This document shows positions 1 through 10,338 of a stretch of 64,000 bases of DNA, piece by piece. Each line of letters opens with the position of its first letter. The stretch's first letter is position 1. Source of the DNA: Mesobacillus zeae (lineage in GTDB: Bacteria; Bacillota; Bacilli; Bacillales; Cytobacillaceae); NCBI RefSeq assembly GCF_003570705.1, contig NZ_QWVT01000029.1, forward strand, positions 1 through 64,000, given 5' to 3'. The notes under the pieces were generated by a model. It searched no databases. It was not told the origin of the DNA and saw only the letters and a program-made list of their open reading frames with translations. The translations under genes were made by a program, and so were the position numbers.

Positions 1-33
1 CGCGCGGGGGTTCGAATCCCTCTTCCTCCTCCA
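1..33 (+). tRNA. tRNA-Ser, 3' end only (window edge)
   Basis: The T-arm (GGGGGTTCGAATCCC), the 3' acceptor strand and an encoded CCA ending at base 33 are visible. The acceptor half would pair with a GGAGGAA 5' strand, as in bacillary tRNA-Ser, and Ser precedes fMet-Asp-Phe-His-Gly-Ile-Asn-Ser-Glu in the B. subtilis trnB order. The anticodon lies outside the window, so the identity is inferred. The base before CCA is T, unusual for serine tRNA. Confidence 0.7.
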
Positions 34-61
34 TATTACTTTTATCATCTAGATCCAATTT

Positions 62-86
62 AATATTACCGTCGCGGGGTGGAGCA
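62..86 (+). repeat. Duplicated 5' end of the fMet tRNA (copy A; copy B at 201-225)
   Basis: Twenty-five bases are identical to 201-225: 11 bases of upstream flank plus the first 14 bases of the initiator tRNA (CGCGGGGTGGAGCA). After base 86 the sequence departs from tRNA and cannot fold as one, so this is a fragment. The 114 bases between the copies (87-200) contain no gene I recognise. Replication slippage or a decayed element that entered at the tRNA would both leave such a direct repeat. Confidence 0.85.
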
Positions 87-211
87 ACGAGCGTTACTTC
101 ACTGAATTACTGCGAGTTGTACCGATCGAATTGCTGCTTGAATAGGCTTCTGAGATCGGGACAGTCATTGCTCTCTGTGAGCATAAGCAAGTTTATATCA
201 AATATTACCGT

Positions 212-285
<74 letters not shown>

Positions 286-290
286 TCTAT

Positions 291-366
291 GGTCCCGTGG
301 TGTAGCGGTTAACATGCCTGCCTGTCACGCAGGAGATCGCCGGTTCGATCCCGGTCGGGACCGCCA
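291..366 (+). tRNA. tRNA-Asp (GTC)
   Basis: Acceptor GGTCCCG pairs with CGGGACC. The anticodon GTC sits in the loop CTGTCAC, and CCA is encoded at 364-366. It lies five bases after the fMet tRNA in the same operon. Confidence 0.97.
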
Positions 367-370
367 GTTT

Positions 371-443
371 GGCTCAGTAGCTCAGTCGGTAGAGCAAAGG
401 ACTGAAAATCCTTGTGTCGGCGGTTCGATTCCGTCCTGAGCCA
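371..443 (+). tRNA. tRNA-Phe (GAA)
   Basis: Acceptor GGCTCAG pairs with CTGAGCC followed by discriminator A. The anticodon loop is CTGAAAA. The bases after the discriminator read CCT, so CCA is not fully encoded. Confidence 0.96.
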
Positions 444-481
444 CCTTTAATTAATGGCTAGTTTACAATTTTGGATATAAT

Positions 482-558
482 GGCGATTGTGGCGAAGTGG
501 TTAACGCATCGGATTGTGGTTCCGACATTCGTGGGTTCGATTCCCATCAGTCGCCCCA
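482..558 (+). tRNA. tRNA-His (GTG)
   Basis: The anticodon loop is TTGTGGT with anticodon GTG. The extra 5' G (position -1, base 482) pairs with the C discriminator, the hallmark of histidine tRNA. The acceptor is GCGATTG against CAGTCGC with one G-T pair, and CCA is encoded at 556-558. Confidence 0.95.
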
Positions 559-573
559 TGTTTAATTTAATAT

Positions 574-647
574 GCGGGTGTAGTTTAGTGGTAAAACCAC
601 AGCCTTCCAAGCTGTTGATGTGGGTTCGATTCCCATCACCCGCTCCA
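574..647 (+). tRNA. tRNA-Gly (TCC)
   Basis: Acceptor GCGGGTG pairs with CACCCGC. The anticodon TCC lies in CTTCCAA, the discriminator is T, and CCA is encoded at 645-647. Confidence 0.96.
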
Positions 648-651
648 TTGT

Positions 652-728
<77 letters not shown>

Positions 729-742
729 TTTCTTTATATTAT

Positions 743-817
743 TCCGCAGTAGCTCAGTGGTAGAGCATTCGGCTGTTAACCGAACGGTCGTAGGTTCGAA
801 TCCTACCTGCGGAGCCA
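743..817 (+). tRNA. tRNA-Asn (GTT)
   Basis: Acceptor TCCGCAG pairs with CTGCGGA, discriminator G. The anticodon GTT lies in CTGTTAA, and CCA is encoded at 815-817. Confidence 0.97.
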
Positions 818-820
818 TAC

Positions 821-911
821 GGGGAAGTACTCAAGAGGCTGAAGAGGCGCCCCTGCTAAGGGTGTAGGTCGCGTAAGCGGCGCGAGGGTTCAAATCCCTC
901 CTTCTCCGCCA
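821..911 (+). tRNA. tRNA-Ser (GCT)
   Basis: At 91 bases with a long variable arm (GGTCGCGTAAGCGGCGC) this is a class II tRNA. The anticodon GCT is in CTGCTAA. The acceptor GGGGAAG pairs with CTTCTCC with one G-T pair, and CCA is encoded. Confidence 0.95.
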
Positions 912-914
912 TTT

Positions 915-986
915 GGCCCCTTGGTCAAGCGGTTAAGACACCGCCCTTTCACGGCGGTAACACGGGTTCGAATCCCGTAGGGGTCA
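915..986 (+). tRNA. tRNA-Glu (TTC)
   Basis: Acceptor GGCCCCT pairs with AGGGGTC with one G-T pair. The anticodon TTC is in CTTTCAC. Discriminator A is followed by TAA, so CCA is not encoded. It is the last tRNA of the cluster and is followed at once by the operon terminator. Confidence 0.95.
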
Positions 987-989
987 TAA

Positions 990-1029
990 AAATAAACTGC
1001 AAGCAATAGCTTGCAGTTTATTTTTTTTG
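990..1029 (+). terminator. Rho-independent terminator of the tRNA operon
   Basis: An inverted repeat AATAAACTGCAAGC / GCTTGCAGTTTATT with a short loop is followed by an unbroken T run. It lies directly after tRNA-Glu. Confidence 0.93.
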
Positions 1030-1400
1030 TCCGGGAAAATGAACCGCCCTAATTAGAGGATGTTAATTTCATTTTACTCTTCAGAAAGTAAGGATGTCCC
1101 TTATTAGTAGAGTGCGAATCAAAAAGAATCCCACTTACAATACAAAGCTGCAAGCTCATGCTTGTGGCTTTTTTGTTTGCTTACTAAAAAAAGCTGCATT
1201 GTTGCGGGTGTGTCAATTTACCAAGTGATTTTATGGGTTTTGCTGATTTTGTCGTAAACCTATTTAACAGGGATGGAAGCGCTTAATGCAAGAATTACAA
1301 AGAAAATTGTCGAAAGATTTAAAAAGTATTTTCAAGGGTTTTATCCTGGCGGCGAGAATAGTACTGTGAGAGTGGACTTAACTGGGCAGGTGAGAAAGAG
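1030..1400 (+). other. Intergenic leader before glgB, with a second terminator-like hairpin
   Basis: No gene is apparent here. At 1146-1169 AGCTGCAAGC / GCTTGTGGCT with a TCAT loop runs into six Ts, a plus-strand terminator-like hairpin; whatever it ends must start after base 1030, so a short untranslated transcript is possible. A cre-like site lies at 1274-1287. About 110 bases separate it from glgB, and I see no clear vegetative promoter. In B. subtilis the glg operon is sporulation-controlled (SigE); I could not identify a convincing SigE promoter. Confidence 0.5.
1274..1287 (+). promoter_or_regulatory. Candidate cre (CcpA) site upstream of glgB
   Basis: TGGAAGCGCTTAAT agrees with the cre consensus TGWAANCGNTNWCA in its central part and departs at the third base and the last two bases. 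Carbon catabolite control of glycogen genes is plausible, but the match is imperfect. Confidence 0.4.
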
Positions 1401-3362
1401 ATGATTATGAACCCAACTGATTTTCAGATTCATTTATTTCATGAAGGAAATTATTTCAGGAGCCATGAACTATTTGGCGCACATGTCATAAAAGACAGCA
1501 CCTTAGCATATACTCGCTTTTGTGTCTGGGCACCCGAGGCTCGGCAAGTACGCCTGGCTGGAAGTTTTAATGGCTGGATAGGGAACGGCTGTGAATTTGA
1601 AAAGCTGAATAAACAGGGCGTGTGGGTCTTTACAGTCAATAGAGACTTAACTGGGGAGCTATACAAATATGAGATTATCACGAATGAGGGAGATATTAAG
1701 CTAAAAGCAGATCCATTTGCATTTCGTTCCGAACTTAGGCCAAATACGGCCTCGATCGTCCATCCTCTTGATGGTTATGCCTGGAATGACCGGAATTGGA
1801 TGCGTAAACGTCAGAAGAAAGACAGCCATTCAAGCCCTGTAGCCATTTATGAGATCCATTTTAGCTCCTGGAAGAAGAAAAAAGATGGTTCCTTCCTTTC
1901 CTACAGGGAGCTGGCAGATCAAGTGATCCCCTATGTTCTTTCTCATGGCTATACGCATATAGAGGTGCTCCCCTTGGGAGAGCATCCGCTTGATATATCA
2001 TGGGGCTACCAGTCGACAGGCTATTATTCAGTTACAAGCCGCTATGGACTTCCAGAGGACTTCATGTACTTTGTAGACCAGTGTCATCAAAACGGCCTTG
2101 GTGTGATTCTTGACTGGGTACCAGGACATTTTTGTAAGGATGAGCAGGGCCTGTATAGCTTCGACGGGAGTTTTGCATATGAGTATCAACATGAACTGGA
2201 CAGAGAAAATACCGTTTGGGGAACAGCCAACTTTGATTTGGGGAAAACCGAGGTTCTAAGCTTTTTAATCTCCAATGCTATTTTTTGGGCTGAACGCTAT
2301 CATATTGACGGCTTCAGGGTAGATGCTGTGGCCAATATCATTTATTGGCCAAATTCAGACCAATCAGTTAACCCTTATGGAGTTGATTTCTTAAAGAAGC
2401 TGAACCGCACGGTGGCGGAGCACACTCCCGGCGTGCTGATGATGGCTGAGGATTCAACTGACTGGCCAAACGTAACGCAGAAGCCGGAAGAAGGCGGACT
2501 GGGATTTACATACAAGTGGAATATGGGATGGATGAACGACATGCTGAAATATATGGAGACATCCCCTGGAAAAAGGAAACATCTTCATAGTAAAGTGACA
2601 TTTTCATTGCTGTATGCTTTTACCGAAAGTTTTGTGCTTCCTTTTTCTCATGATGAAGTCGTTCATGGGAAAAAGTCCTTGCTCGATAAAATGCCCGGTG
2701 ACTATTGGCAAAAGTTTGCACAGCTTAGGCTCCTTTTAGGTTACATGATGGCGCATCCAGGAAAAAAGCTTACTTTTATGGGAACAGAGCTTGGACCATT
2801 TGCTGAGTGGAAGGACAAAGAGCAGCTTGACTGGCATTTGCTGGACTACGATATGCACTCCAGTCTCAACATTTTTGTGAAGGATGCTCTTAAAATTTAC
2901 AAACGCTGCAAGCCTCTGTATGAGCTTGACAACGTGCAGGAGGGGTTTGAATGGATTGATGCCGATAACCATGAACAATCCGTGTTCTCCTTTGTCCGAA
3001 AAGGAAGTAAATCGGAAGAGTTCCTTATCATTATTTGCAACTTCACTGAAAGGGCCTATTCAGGCTACCGGATCGGCGTCCCATACAAGGCTGCTTACAG
3101 GGAAGTATTAAATAGCGATGCCGAGGTTTACGGAGGCTCCGGGGTCATAAACAAGAATCCCGTAAAGGCGGAGAATATCCATTTTCATGGTAGAGCCTAT
3201 TCGATTGAATTGAATATTCCACCGTTCGGAATCAGTATTTTGCGTCCAGTTAAAAATCGGAAGGGGAGGAGTGAAGCAGATGCAAAAGAAAAAGGTGGTC
3301 GCCATGCTACTCGCAGGGGGGCAGGGAAGCAGGCTAAACTCGTTGACAAGAGACATAGCTAA
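1401..3362 (+). CDS. glgB: 1,4-alpha-glucan branching enzyme GlgB
   Basis: It forms alpha-1,6 branches in glycogen by cutting and transferring alpha-1,4 chains in the cytosol. The protein is 653 aa. An N-terminal CBM48-type domain covers roughly residues 30-115 and a GH13 barrel follows. The catalytic motifs are [13 protein letters not shown] near residue 305 (Asp nucleophile), AEDSTDWP near 349 (Glu acid/base) and FSHDEVVHG near 415. The ATG at 1401 lies eight bases after AGGTG; another Met is two codons in. The gene starts the glgBCDAP operon. Its 3' end overlaps glgC by 83 bases, giving a basic tail (about residues 625-653) that lies beyond the conserved fold and looks like a by-product of the overlap. 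Confidence 0.96.
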   Translation: MIMNPTDFQIHLFHEGNYFRSHELFGAHVIKDSTLAYTRFCVWAPEARQVRLAGSFNGWIGNGCEFEKLNKQGVWVFTVNRDLTGELYKYEIITNEGDIKLKADPFAFRSELRPNTASIVHPLDGYAWNDRNWMRKRQKKDSHSSPVAIYEIHFSSWKKKKDGSFLSYRELADQVIPYVLSHGYTHIEVLPLGEHPLDISWGYQSTGYYSVTSRYGLPEDFMYFVDQCHQNGLGVILDWVPGHFCKDEQGLYSFDGSFAYEYQHELDRENTVWGTANFDLGKTEVLSFLISNAIFWAERYHIDGFRVDAVANIIYWPNSDQSVNPYGVDFLKKLNRTVAEHTPGVLMMAEDSTDWPNVTQKPEEGGLGFTYKWNMGWMNDMLKYMETSPGKRKHLHSKVTFSLLYAFTESFVLPFSHDEVVHGKKSLLDKMPGDYWQKFAQLRLLLGYMMAHPGKKLTFMGTELGPFAEWKDKEQLDWHLLDYDMHSSLNIFVKDALKIYKRCKPLYELDNVQEGFEWIDADNHEQSVFSFVRKGSKSEEFLIIICNFTERAYSGYRIGVPYKAAYREVLNSDAEVYGGSGVINKNPVKAENIHFHGRAYSIELNIPPFGISILRPVKNRKGRSEADAKEKGGRHATRRGAGKQAKLVDKRHS

Positions 3363-4425
3363 GCCGGCGGTTCCATTTGGAGGGAAGTACCGCATCATTG
3401 ACTTCCCGCTTAGCAATTGTACGAACTCTGGCATTAACACTGTCGGGGTGCTGACACAATACCAGCCGCTTGTCCTGAATTCTTATATAGGGATTGGAAG
3501 CGCATGGGACCTTGATAGGAAAGATGGGGGTGTTACTGTCCTCCCTCCCTATACCGCTTCAGGGGAAGTTAAGTGGTATTCGGGAACAGCGAGCGCCATC
3601 TTCCAAAACCTGAATTATCTCAAGCATCATCAGCCCGATTATGTCCTGATTCTTTCTGGTGACCATATTTACAAAATGGACTATGAAAAAATGCTTGAGG
3701 CCCATATTGAAAAAGGTGCAGATGCATCCATTTCTGTTATTGAAGTCCCGTGGGAGGAAGCATGCAGATTTGGGATTATGGATACAGATGAGGATATGAG
3801 GATTGTTGAATTTACGGAAAAACCTGCCGAGCCGAAAAGCAATCTTGCGTCCATGGGCATATATATTTTCAATTACAGTGTCCTGGAGGATTGTTTGGAA
3901 AAGGATAACATTATTCCGCAGTCGAGTCATGATTTTGGGAAAGATATTATCCCGCGTATGTTGGAAGAAGGAAAAAAGGTATTCGCTTATCCATTTAAAG
4001 GATACTGGAAAGATGTGGGGACTATACGCAGCCTTTGGGAAGCGAATATGGATCTTCTTGACGATATGTGCGGATTAGATTTGTTTGATTACACCTGGCG
4101 AATCTATTCGGTTAATCCAAATCAGCCCCCTCAATATATCGGCCAGCATGCATTTGTGACAGAATCACTCATAAATGAAGGCTGTATGGTGGAAGGAAAA
4201 GTTGTCCGCTCTGTTGTGTTCCAGGGAGTTACTGTCAAGGAGGGGGCTGCTGTTAAAGAGTCCGTCATCATGCCAGATGCTGTTATTGGCAAAGGGTGTC
4301 ATATAGAAAAAGCAATCGTTTCACCAGGAATCAACATACCTGCTGGAACGGTAATAACACCTGATATACAGGGGGAGATCGTTCTTGTATCCGAGGACAG
4401 TATCAAACAGTTTTTATCCTGTTGA
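3280..4425 (+). CDS. glgC: Glucose-1-phosphate adenylyltransferase, catalytic subunit GlgC
   Basis: It makes ADP-glucose from glucose-1-phosphate and ATP, the committed step of glycogen synthesis. The protein is 381 aa. The N-terminal nucleotidyltransferase signature [12 protein letters not shown] is intact, [14 protein letters not shown] and the [10 protein letters not shown] metal site are present, and a left-handed beta-helix follows from about residue 290. I chose ATG 3280 because GGGGAGGA ends nine bases before it; the in-frame GTG at 3271 touches that site. It probably pairs with GlgD, as described for Geobacillus. Translation begins inside the glgB reading frame. Confidence 0.95.
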   Translation: MQKKKVVAMLLAGGQGSRLNSLTRDIAKPAVPFGGKYRIIDFPLSNCTNSGINTVGVLTQYQPLVLNSYIGIGSAWDLDRKDGGVTVLPPYTASGEVKWYSGTASAIFQNLNYLKHHQPDYVLILSGDHIYKMDYEKMLEAHIEKGADASISVIEVPWEEACRFGIMDTDEDMRIVEFTEKPAEPKSNLASMGIYIFNYSVLEDCLEKDNIIPQSSHDFGKDIIPRMLEEGKKVFAYPFKGYWKDVGTIRSLWEANMDLLDDMCGLDLFDYTWRIYSVNPNQPPQYIGQHAFVTESLINEGCMVEGKVVRSVVFQGVTVKEGAAVKESVIMPDAVIGKGCHIEKAIVSPGINIPAGTVITPDIQGEIVLVSEDSIKQFLSC

Positions 4426-4449
4426 CATAATGACAATGAGAGGAGGATT

Positions 4450-5481
4450 ATGTTGGAAAAACGCTTGCTTGGTGTCATTGATGCTACAGCCTTCCATGAA
4501 GGTCTTCAAGAATTGACGCTGCACCGTTCGCCGGCAGCTATCCCGTTTGGGGGAAGATACAGGCTGATTGATTTTGTGCTATCCAATATGGTGAATTCAG
4601 GAATACAGAGTGTAGCTATTTTTCCAAAATACCAGTACAGGTCGCTTATGGACCACCTTGGATCAGGAAGGAACTGGGACCTTAATAGAAAGCGTGACGG
4701 ACTATTTTTCTTTCCATCCCCACGCCTTGACCATCCTGTAACCGGCGTAGGCCCTCTTGATCACTTTGCTGCAAATATTGATTTTTTTAAACGCAGTGAG
4801 CAGGAGTATACACTCATTACCAATGCCTGCACTATTTTTAACACACATTTCTTTCCTGTCCTTGAGTGGCATATCGCATCGGGCTGCGATATTACTGCCA
4901 TAAGGAAAGGTGGAGTTTCACTCGGAATGTACCTGCTGAAAACGTCACTTCTCCGGGAACTCATTGAAACACGGCATGAAACCGGATATTTAAGCGTAAG
5001 AGATGCAGCAACTGATCCCAACAGCCCCCTTTCTCTTTGCAGTTATCCTTATGAAGGATATGCAGCCATGATTGATTCGGTGGATACATATTTTTCCGCC
5101 AGCATGGATTTGTTCGAGCCTGAAGTTTGGAACCAGCTCTTTCCTAGAGAAAGGCCAATCCTTACAAAAGTAAAAGATGAGCCTCCGACCCGCTACGCAA
5201 GGGAAGCCTATGTTCATAACACGATGGTTGCCAATGGTGGGCTCATTGAGGGGACTGTTGAAAACAGCATTATTGCTCGAGGGGTCAAAATTGGAAAAGG
5301 GGCTGTCGTGAGAAACTGCATTATCATGCAAAAGTCGAAGATAGAAGAGAATTGTATTGTTGAAGGTGCAATCCTGGACAAGGATGTAAAAGTCGAAAGA
5401 GGTGCACATATTAAGGCCAGCGGCAAAAAGCCTTATGTTGTCCGCAAAGGAACCGTGCAGGGGGCGTGGATGAATTCGTGA
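4450..5481 (+). CDS. glgD: GlgD, regulatory partner of ADP-glucose pyrophosphorylase
   Basis: A 343-aa paralogue of GlgC, the length of the B. subtilis protein. The fold is kept (FGGRYRLIDFVLSNMVNSGI, then a C-terminal hexapeptide beta-helix from about residue 255), but the N-terminal GGxGxR phosphate-binding loop is replaced by GVIDATAFHEGL. It should therefore not be catalytic alone; in related bacteria GlgD raises GlgC activity in a heteromeric enzyme. AGGAGG lies just before ATG 4450. The stop overlaps the glgA start by four bases (GTGA). Confidence 0.94.
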   Translation: MLEKRLLGVIDATAFHEGLQELTLHRSPAAIPFGGRYRLIDFVLSNMVNSGIQSVAIFPKYQYRSLMDHLGSGRNWDLNRKRDGLFFFPSPRLDHPVTGVGPLDHFAANIDFFKRSEQEYTLITNACTIFNTHFFPVLEWHIASGCDITAIRKGGVSLGMYLLKTSLLRELIETRHETGYLSVRDAATDPNSPLSLCSYPYEGYAAMIDSVDTYFSASMDLFEPEVWNQLFPRERPILTKVKDEPPTRYAREAYVHNTMVANGGLIEGTVENSIIARGVKIGKGAVVRNCIIMQKSKIEENCIVEGAILDKDVKVERGAHIKASGKKPYVVRKGTVQGAWMNS

Positions 5482-6926
5482 AAGTATTATTTGCAGTATC
5501 GGAATGTGTCCCATTTATCAAATCAGGCGGCCTTGCAGATGTAGCAGGGACACTGCCCTCCGAGCTAAAAAAGGCTGGAGCCGATATCAGGGTAATCCTG
5601 CCTAAATATGCCTTGATCCCCGAAAAATTTAAAAAGGCCATGAAGAAGAGAGCGGAGTTTATTGTCCAGGTAGGGTGGAGGCGGCAGTACTGCGGGATAG
5701 AAGAATTGAAACATGAAGGTATAACTTATTACTTTATCGACAACGAATATTATTTTAAGCGAAACCAGATGTATGGCGATTATGATGACGGTGAGAAATT
5801 CGCTTATTTTAACCGGGCAGTACTTGAGGCCATGTTCCAAATCGAGTTTTTTCCGGACATCCTGCATTGCCATGACTGGCATGCGGGAATGATTCCTTTT
5901 CTGCTTAGGACAGAATATAACTCTGATGCACGCTGCAATCATATCAAAACGGTTTTTACCATTCACAATCTTCAATTTCAGGGGATTTTCCCACCTGAGA
6001 CACTCGGTGATCTGCTAGGCTTAAGCTACCGTTACTTCAACCCGGAGCAGCTCGAATTCTATGGCAATATCAATTTTATGAAAGCAGCCCTTGTTTCTTC
6101 GGATAAAATTACAACGGTCAGCCCTACGTATATGGAGGAAATACAAACTCCTTACTTTGGGGAAAAGCTTGATGGGATCCTGAGAATGCGAAAAGCTGAC
6201 TTGAAGGGGGTATTGAATGGAATCGATAACTCCCTGTATGATCCTAGCAACGATTCCAGCCTCGAAGCAGCATTTACATCAAGGGACCTAGCGGGGAAGC
6301 AGCTTAATAAGATGTCATTGCAGTGCCAGTACGGCCTTCCAGAAAACGAGCAGCCCCTAATGGCAATGGTTACTAGGCTGACAAAGCAAAAAGGGCTTGA
6401 CCTTGTGAGGGGCATCTTCCATGAAATCATGAAAACAGGGGTGCAAATGATTGTACTTGGAACGGGTGATATTGAATTTGAACAGTTCCTCACCCAAATG
6501 GCTTCCCAATATCCTCAGCAGTGCAGGGTATTGATTGGTTTTGACGAAAGTCTGGCACACCGCATTTACGCTGGAGCTGACATGTTTCTAATGCCTTCGA
6601 AATTTGAACCTTGCGGCTTAAGCCAGCTGATTGCAATGCGGTACGGAACGGTTCCGATTGTTCGTGAAACCGGAGGGTTGAACGATACTGTCCAATCGTA
6701 TAATCCGGAAGATAAGAGCGGAAGCGGCTTTACTTTTACCAATTTCAACGCACATGACATGCTTTTCACAATAGAAAGGGCCTTGGCTATTTACAGGAAC
6801 AATCAGGAATGGAATAATCTTGTCCAAACCGTAATGGAACTGGATTTTAGCTGGTCCACATCTGCCAAAGTCTATCAAGAGCTGTACAAAGATCTCATCA
6901 CAGGGAGTGAAACGCATGTTTGCTAA
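5478..6926 (+). CDS. glgA: Glycogen synthase GlgA (ADP-glucose)
   Basis: A GT5 glucosyltransferase that adds glucose from ADP-glucose to growing alpha-1,4 chains. The 482-aa product starts MKVLFAVSECVPFIKSGGLA with the KxGGL donor-binding motif, and later carries PSKFEPCGLSQLIAMRYG, the GT-B C-terminal signature (near residue 375). I chose GTG 5478, which overlaps the glgD stop as GTGA, because known GlgA proteins begin at this Met; an in-frame GTG at 5466 would add four residues. Its end overlaps glgP by 11 bases, so translation is probably coupled. Confidence 0.95.
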   Translation: MKVLFAVSECVPFIKSGGLADVAGTLPSELKKAGADIRVILPKYALIPEKFKKAMKKRAEFIVQVGWRRQYCGIEELKHEGITYYFIDNEYYFKRNQMYGDYDDGEKFAYFNRAVLEAMFQIEFFPDILHCHDWHAGMIPFLLRTEYNSDARCNHIKTVFTIHNLQFQGIFPPETLGDLLGLSYRYFNPEQLEFYGNINFMKAALVSSDKITTVSPTYMEEIQTPYFGEKLDGILRMRKADLKGVLNGIDNSLYDPSNDSSLEAAFTSRDLAGKQLNKMSLQCQYGLPENEQPLMAMVTRLTKQKGLDLVRGIFHEIMKTGVQMIVLGTGDIEFEQFLTQMASQYPQQCRVLIGFDESLAHRIYAGADMFLMPSKFEPCGLSQLIAMRYGTVPIVRETGGLNDTVQSYNPEDKSGSGFTFTNFNAHDMLFTIERALAIYRNNQEWNNLVQTVMELDFSWSTSAKVYQELYKDLITGSETHVC

Positions 6927-9318
6927 TGGTGAAGAATTTAAGGCGGCTTTTTTGAAGAAGCTCGAGATGATGCATGGAATCAGCTTCAGTGAAAGCACGA
7001 AGCGGGAACAATTCCAGACACTTGGTACCATGGTCAGGGAATGCGTGAGCTCAGACTGGATCAAAACGAATGAACAATACAGGACATTGAGGCAGAAACA
7101 AGTTTATTATTTATCCATCGAGTTTCTTCTCGGAAGGCTTCTGCGTCAAAATTTAATGAACCTGGGGATTGAAGATGCAGTCAGAAATGGACTCGACAGC
7201 CTTGGAATCGATCTTGATGAACTTGAAGAGAATGAAGCGGACGCGGGCCTCGGAAATGGAGGCCTTGGGCGGCTAGCCGCATGTTTCCTTGATTCCCTTG
7301 CCTCGCAGGGAATGCCAGGTCACGGCTGCGGGATCCGTTATAAATACGGATTGTTTGAACAAAAGATTATTGAAGGATATCAAGTTGAATTGCCAGAGCA
7401 GTGGCTAAGGCATGGACACGTCTGGGAAGTAAGGAAAGCTGATGCTTCCGTTCAAATTCCCTACTGGGGCAGGGTAGAAAGCTACTGGGAAAATGGGAGG
7501 CTTGTATTTCGTCATCTTGACGCCGAAACTGTAACGGCTGTTCCATATGATATGCCTGTTATCGGCTACCATACAGATACGGTGAATACGCTAAGGCTGT
7601 GGACGGCAGAGCCCTCCAGATATATGGATAGCGGCGATGTATTAAAGTATAAAAAGGAAACAGAAATGATTTCGGAATTCCTCTACCCAGACGATACACA
7701 TGATGAAGGGAAAATCCTAAGACTGAAGCAGCAGTATTTGCTTGTCGCAGCAAGCCTGAAGTCAATCCTGGCGTCATACAAAAAGCAAAATGGGAGCCTG
7801 CTTGACCTGCACAACCATGTCGCTATCCATATCAATGACACACACCCTGCACTTGCTGTCCCGGAATTGATGAGAGTTTTGATGGATGAAGAGGGCCTTG
7901 GCTGGGATGAAGCGTGGCACATTACCTGGCATACACTTTCCTACACAAATCATACTACTTTGTCGGAAGCGCTTGAAAGATGGCCGGTACACATTTTTCA
8001 GCCGCTTCTTCCAAGGGTTTATATGATCGTGAAAGAAATAAACGAGCGTTTTTGCCACTCGCTATGGGAAAAGTACCCCGGAGATTGGAAAAGGATCGAA
8101 AGTATGTCTGTCATTGCGCAGGAGGAAGTAAGAATGGCTCCTCTAGCTATAATAGGAAGCCACAGCGTAAACGGTGTAGCAAAACTTCATACGGAAATTT
8201 TGAAAGAGCGGGAAATGAGGCTGTTCTCCCAAGAGTTTCCTGACAGATTCAACAACAAAACGAATGGGATAACCCACCGCCGCTGGCTGCTTAAGGCTAA
8301 CCCTTCGCTCTCCAGCCTAGTTTCTGAATCGATAGGGGAAGACTGGATTGAAGATACAAAAGAACTGGAGAGACTTCTAAAGTTCAAGGAGGACAATGGG
8401 TTTCTTGAAGAGCTCAGCCGCATAAAAGCTGTCAACAAAGAGCGTCTGGCGAAAAGAATACTCGAGAAGAATGGAATTGCAGTTGATACCCATTCCATAT
8501 TTGATGTACAGGTTAAGCGGCTGCATGCCTACAAACGCCAGCTTTTAAACATTCTCCATATCATGTATTTATACAACAGAATGAAAGAGGATTCAGGATT
8601 TGAATTTTTCCCACTGACCTTCATATTTGGTGCCAAAGCATCTCCGGGATATTATTTTGCCAAGAAAGTCATTAAGCTGATCAATACCGTCGCTGAAAAA
8701 GTAAATACCGACCCTCAAGTTAACGACAGGCTGAAGGTTGTCTTTCTTGAGAATTACAGAGTTTCTCTTGCTGAGGAAATTTTTCCGGCTTCCGATGTCA
8801 GTGAACAAATTTCCACCGCCAGCAAGGAAGCTTCAGGGACAGGGAACATGAAGTTTATGATGAACGGCGCATTAACCGTGGGGACTTTGGATGGTGCAAA
8901 CGTAGAAATCACTGAATTGGTCGGAAGGGAAAATATTTTTCTGTTTGGTTTAACTGCAGAAGAAGTAATGGAATACCAAAAAAATGGCGGTTACTATTCA
9001 CACGAATACTATCATCATGATAAGAGAATCCGCCAGGTGACGGATCAGTTGATTAATGGATTTTTCCCAGATACCGAAAATGAATTCACGGCAATATACG
9101 ATTCGTTGCTTTCCCATAATGACCAATATTTTGTGTATAGAGACTTTGCCTCCTATGCTGATACCCATGAAAGGATCGGCAAGTGCTATAGTGACAAGGA
9201 ATCATGGCGTCAAATGAGCCTCTTCAATATTGCCAAATCCGGCTATTTCTCCAGTGACAGGACGATCAAGGAGTATGCGGGACAAATCTGGAATATATCT
9301 TCCCATGCAAAAAAGTAA
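6916..9318 (+). CDS. glgP: Glycogen phosphorylase GlgP
   Basis: Releases glucose-1-phosphate from glycogen ends by phosphorolysis, using pyridoxal phosphate. The 800-aa protein shows the family landmarks [11 protein letters not shown] (near residue 60), [17 protein letters not shown] (near 115) and [20 protein letters not shown], which holds the PLP lysine (near 636-655). ATG 6916 is preferred over the upstream GTG 6907 because CAGGGAG lies eight bases before it and the homologue starts there. It is the last gene of the operon, so synthesis and breakdown enzymes are made together, and a terminator follows within 12 bases. Confidence 0.96.
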   Translation: MFANGEEFKAAFLKKLEMMHGISFSESTKREQFQTLGTMVRECVSSDWIKTNEQYRTLRQKQVYYLSIEFLLGRLLRQNLMNLGIEDAVRNGLDSLGIDLDELEENEADAGLGNGGLGRLAACFLDSLASQGMPGHGCGIRYKYGLFEQKIIEGYQVELPEQWLRHGHVWEVRKADASVQIPYWGRVESYWENGRLVFRHLDAETVTAVPYDMPVIGYHTDTVNTLRLWTAEPSRYMDSGDVLKYKKETEMISEFLYPDDTHDEGKILRLKQQYLLVAASLKSILASYKKQNGSLLDLHNHVAIHINDTHPALAVPELMRVLMDEEGLGWDEAWHITWHTLSYTNHTTLSEALERWPVHIFQPLLPRVYMIVKEINERFCHSLWEKYPGDWKRIESMSVIAQEEVRMAPLAIIGSHSVNGVAKLHTEILKEREMRLFSQEFPDRFNNKTNGITHRRWLLKANPSLSSLVSESIGEDWIEDTKELERLLKFKEDNGFLEELSRIKAVNKERLAKRILEKNGIAVDTHSIFDVQVKRLHAYKRQLLNILHIMYLYNRMKEDSGFEFFPLTFIFGAKASPGYYFAKKVIKLINTVAEKVNTDPQVNDRLKVVFLENYRVSLAEEIFPASDVSEQISTASKEASGTGNMKFMMNGALTVGTLDGANVEITELVGRENIFLFGLTAEEVMEYQKNGGYYSHEYYHHDKRIRQVTDQLINGFFPDTENEFTAIYDSLLSHNDQYFVYRDFASYADTHERIGKCYSDKESWRQMSLFNIAKSGYFSSDRTIKEYAGQIWNISSHAKK

Positions 9319-9330
9319 TCGGAATTTTTT

Positions 9331-9360
9331 ACTCCGCCTTTATCGGGCGGAGTTTTTTGT
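9331..9360 (+). terminator. Terminator of the glg operon
   Basis: ACTCCGCC / GGCGGAGT with an eight-base loop is followed by six Ts. It lies 12 bases after the glgP stop. Confidence 0.92.
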
Positions 9361-9434
9361 TTTTAATTTTTCCGGAAGGGTATCATAAAAAAAAGCAGTG
9401 CGGCAGTTTGATTAGAAGGGGGAAACAATACAGC

Positions 9435-10286
9435 ATGAAGCTCACAAACCAGCAAAGAATCGAATTGCACGGATTCAATAACTTAACGAAATCTTTAAGT
9501 TTCAATATGTATGATATTTGTTATACAAAAACCAGAGAAGAACGTGAAGCCTATATTGAATATATTGATGAACATTATAATGCGGACAGGCTGACAAACA
9601 TTTTAATGAAGGTCTCTGAGATTATTGGAGCCCATGTCTTGAATGTTGCTAAACAGGATTATGTTCCCCAGGGGGCAAGCGTTACAGTTTTGATTTCCGA
9701 AGAGCTAGTGGTTGAGGTTCCTACAGAATCCTTTGCGGAATCACCGGGGCCGCTTCCTGACAATGTAGTCTTGCAGCTGGATAAAAGCCACATTACCGTC
9801 CATACGTATCCGGAATACCACCCGGATGAAGGAATTAGCACCTTCCGGGCGGATATCGATGTCTCCACCTGCGGGGAAATTTCCCCTTTAAAGGCGCTTC
9901 ACTACTTAATTCGTTCCTTTGATACCGACATCATGACGATGGATTATAAAGTAAGAGGTTTTACAAGGGATAAAAGTGGCCATAAACTTTTTATCGATCA
10001 TGAAATCAGCAGCATCCAAAATTATATACCGGAGGACCTTAAAAGTCTGTTCCAAATGATTGATGTTAACGTATATCAGGAAAACATCTTTCATACAAAG
10101 TGCAAATTGAAGGATTTTGACCTAAATAATTATTTGTTCGGATACACTAAAGACAAGCTCAATGACGGAGAAGCAGAAGAAATCACCAAGAAGGTTCAGC
10201 TTGAAATGGATGAAATTTTTTATGGGAAAAATACAGGTAATGGCTGGATAGGTTCATATGGAGGTACAGACAAAAGCAGTTCCTGA
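9435..10286 (+). CDS. speD: S-adenosylmethionine decarboxylase proenzyme SpeD (long, E. coli-type)
   Basis: Makes decarboxylated SAM, the aminopropyl donor for spermidine. The 283-aa protein is the long class 1 form, unlike the roughly 126-aa SpeD of B. subtilis. The self-processing site is clear: [16 protein letters not shown] (near residue 115), where cleavage before the serine makes the pyruvoyl cofactor. [20 protein letters not shown] follows. ATG 9435 is chosen because homology starts at [13 protein letters not shown] and AAGGGGG precedes it; an open frame extends upstream without homology. The gene stands alone, and its stop codon lies inside the hairpin at 10269-10306. Confidence 0.93.
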   Translation: MKLTNQQRIELHGFNNLTKSLSFNMYDICYTKTREEREAYIEYIDEHYNADRLTNILMKVSEIIGAHVLNVAKQDYVPQGASVTVLISEELVVEVPTESFAESPGPLPDNVVLQLDKSHITVHTYPEYHPDEGISTFRADIDVSTCGEISPLKALHYLIRSFDTDIMTMDYKVRGFTRDKSGHKLFIDHEISSIQNYIPEDLKSLFQMIDVNVYQENIFHTKCKLKDFDLNNYLFGYTKDKLNDGEAEEITKKVQLEMDEIFYGKNTGNGWIGSYGGTDKSSS

Positions 10287-10306
10287 TTCTTGGAACTACT
10301 TTTGTC
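10269..10306 (+). repeat. Long hairpin enclosing the speD stop codon
   Basis: Fifteen-base arms GACAAAAGCAGTTCC / GGAACTACTTTTGTC with one mismatch enclose an eight-base loop that begins with the speD TGA. No T run follows, so it is not a standard terminator. It may protect the 3' end or end transcription inefficiently. Confidence 0.7.
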
Positions 10307-10338
10307 GTATACTACTCATTCTTTGATTTCTAATTGTC

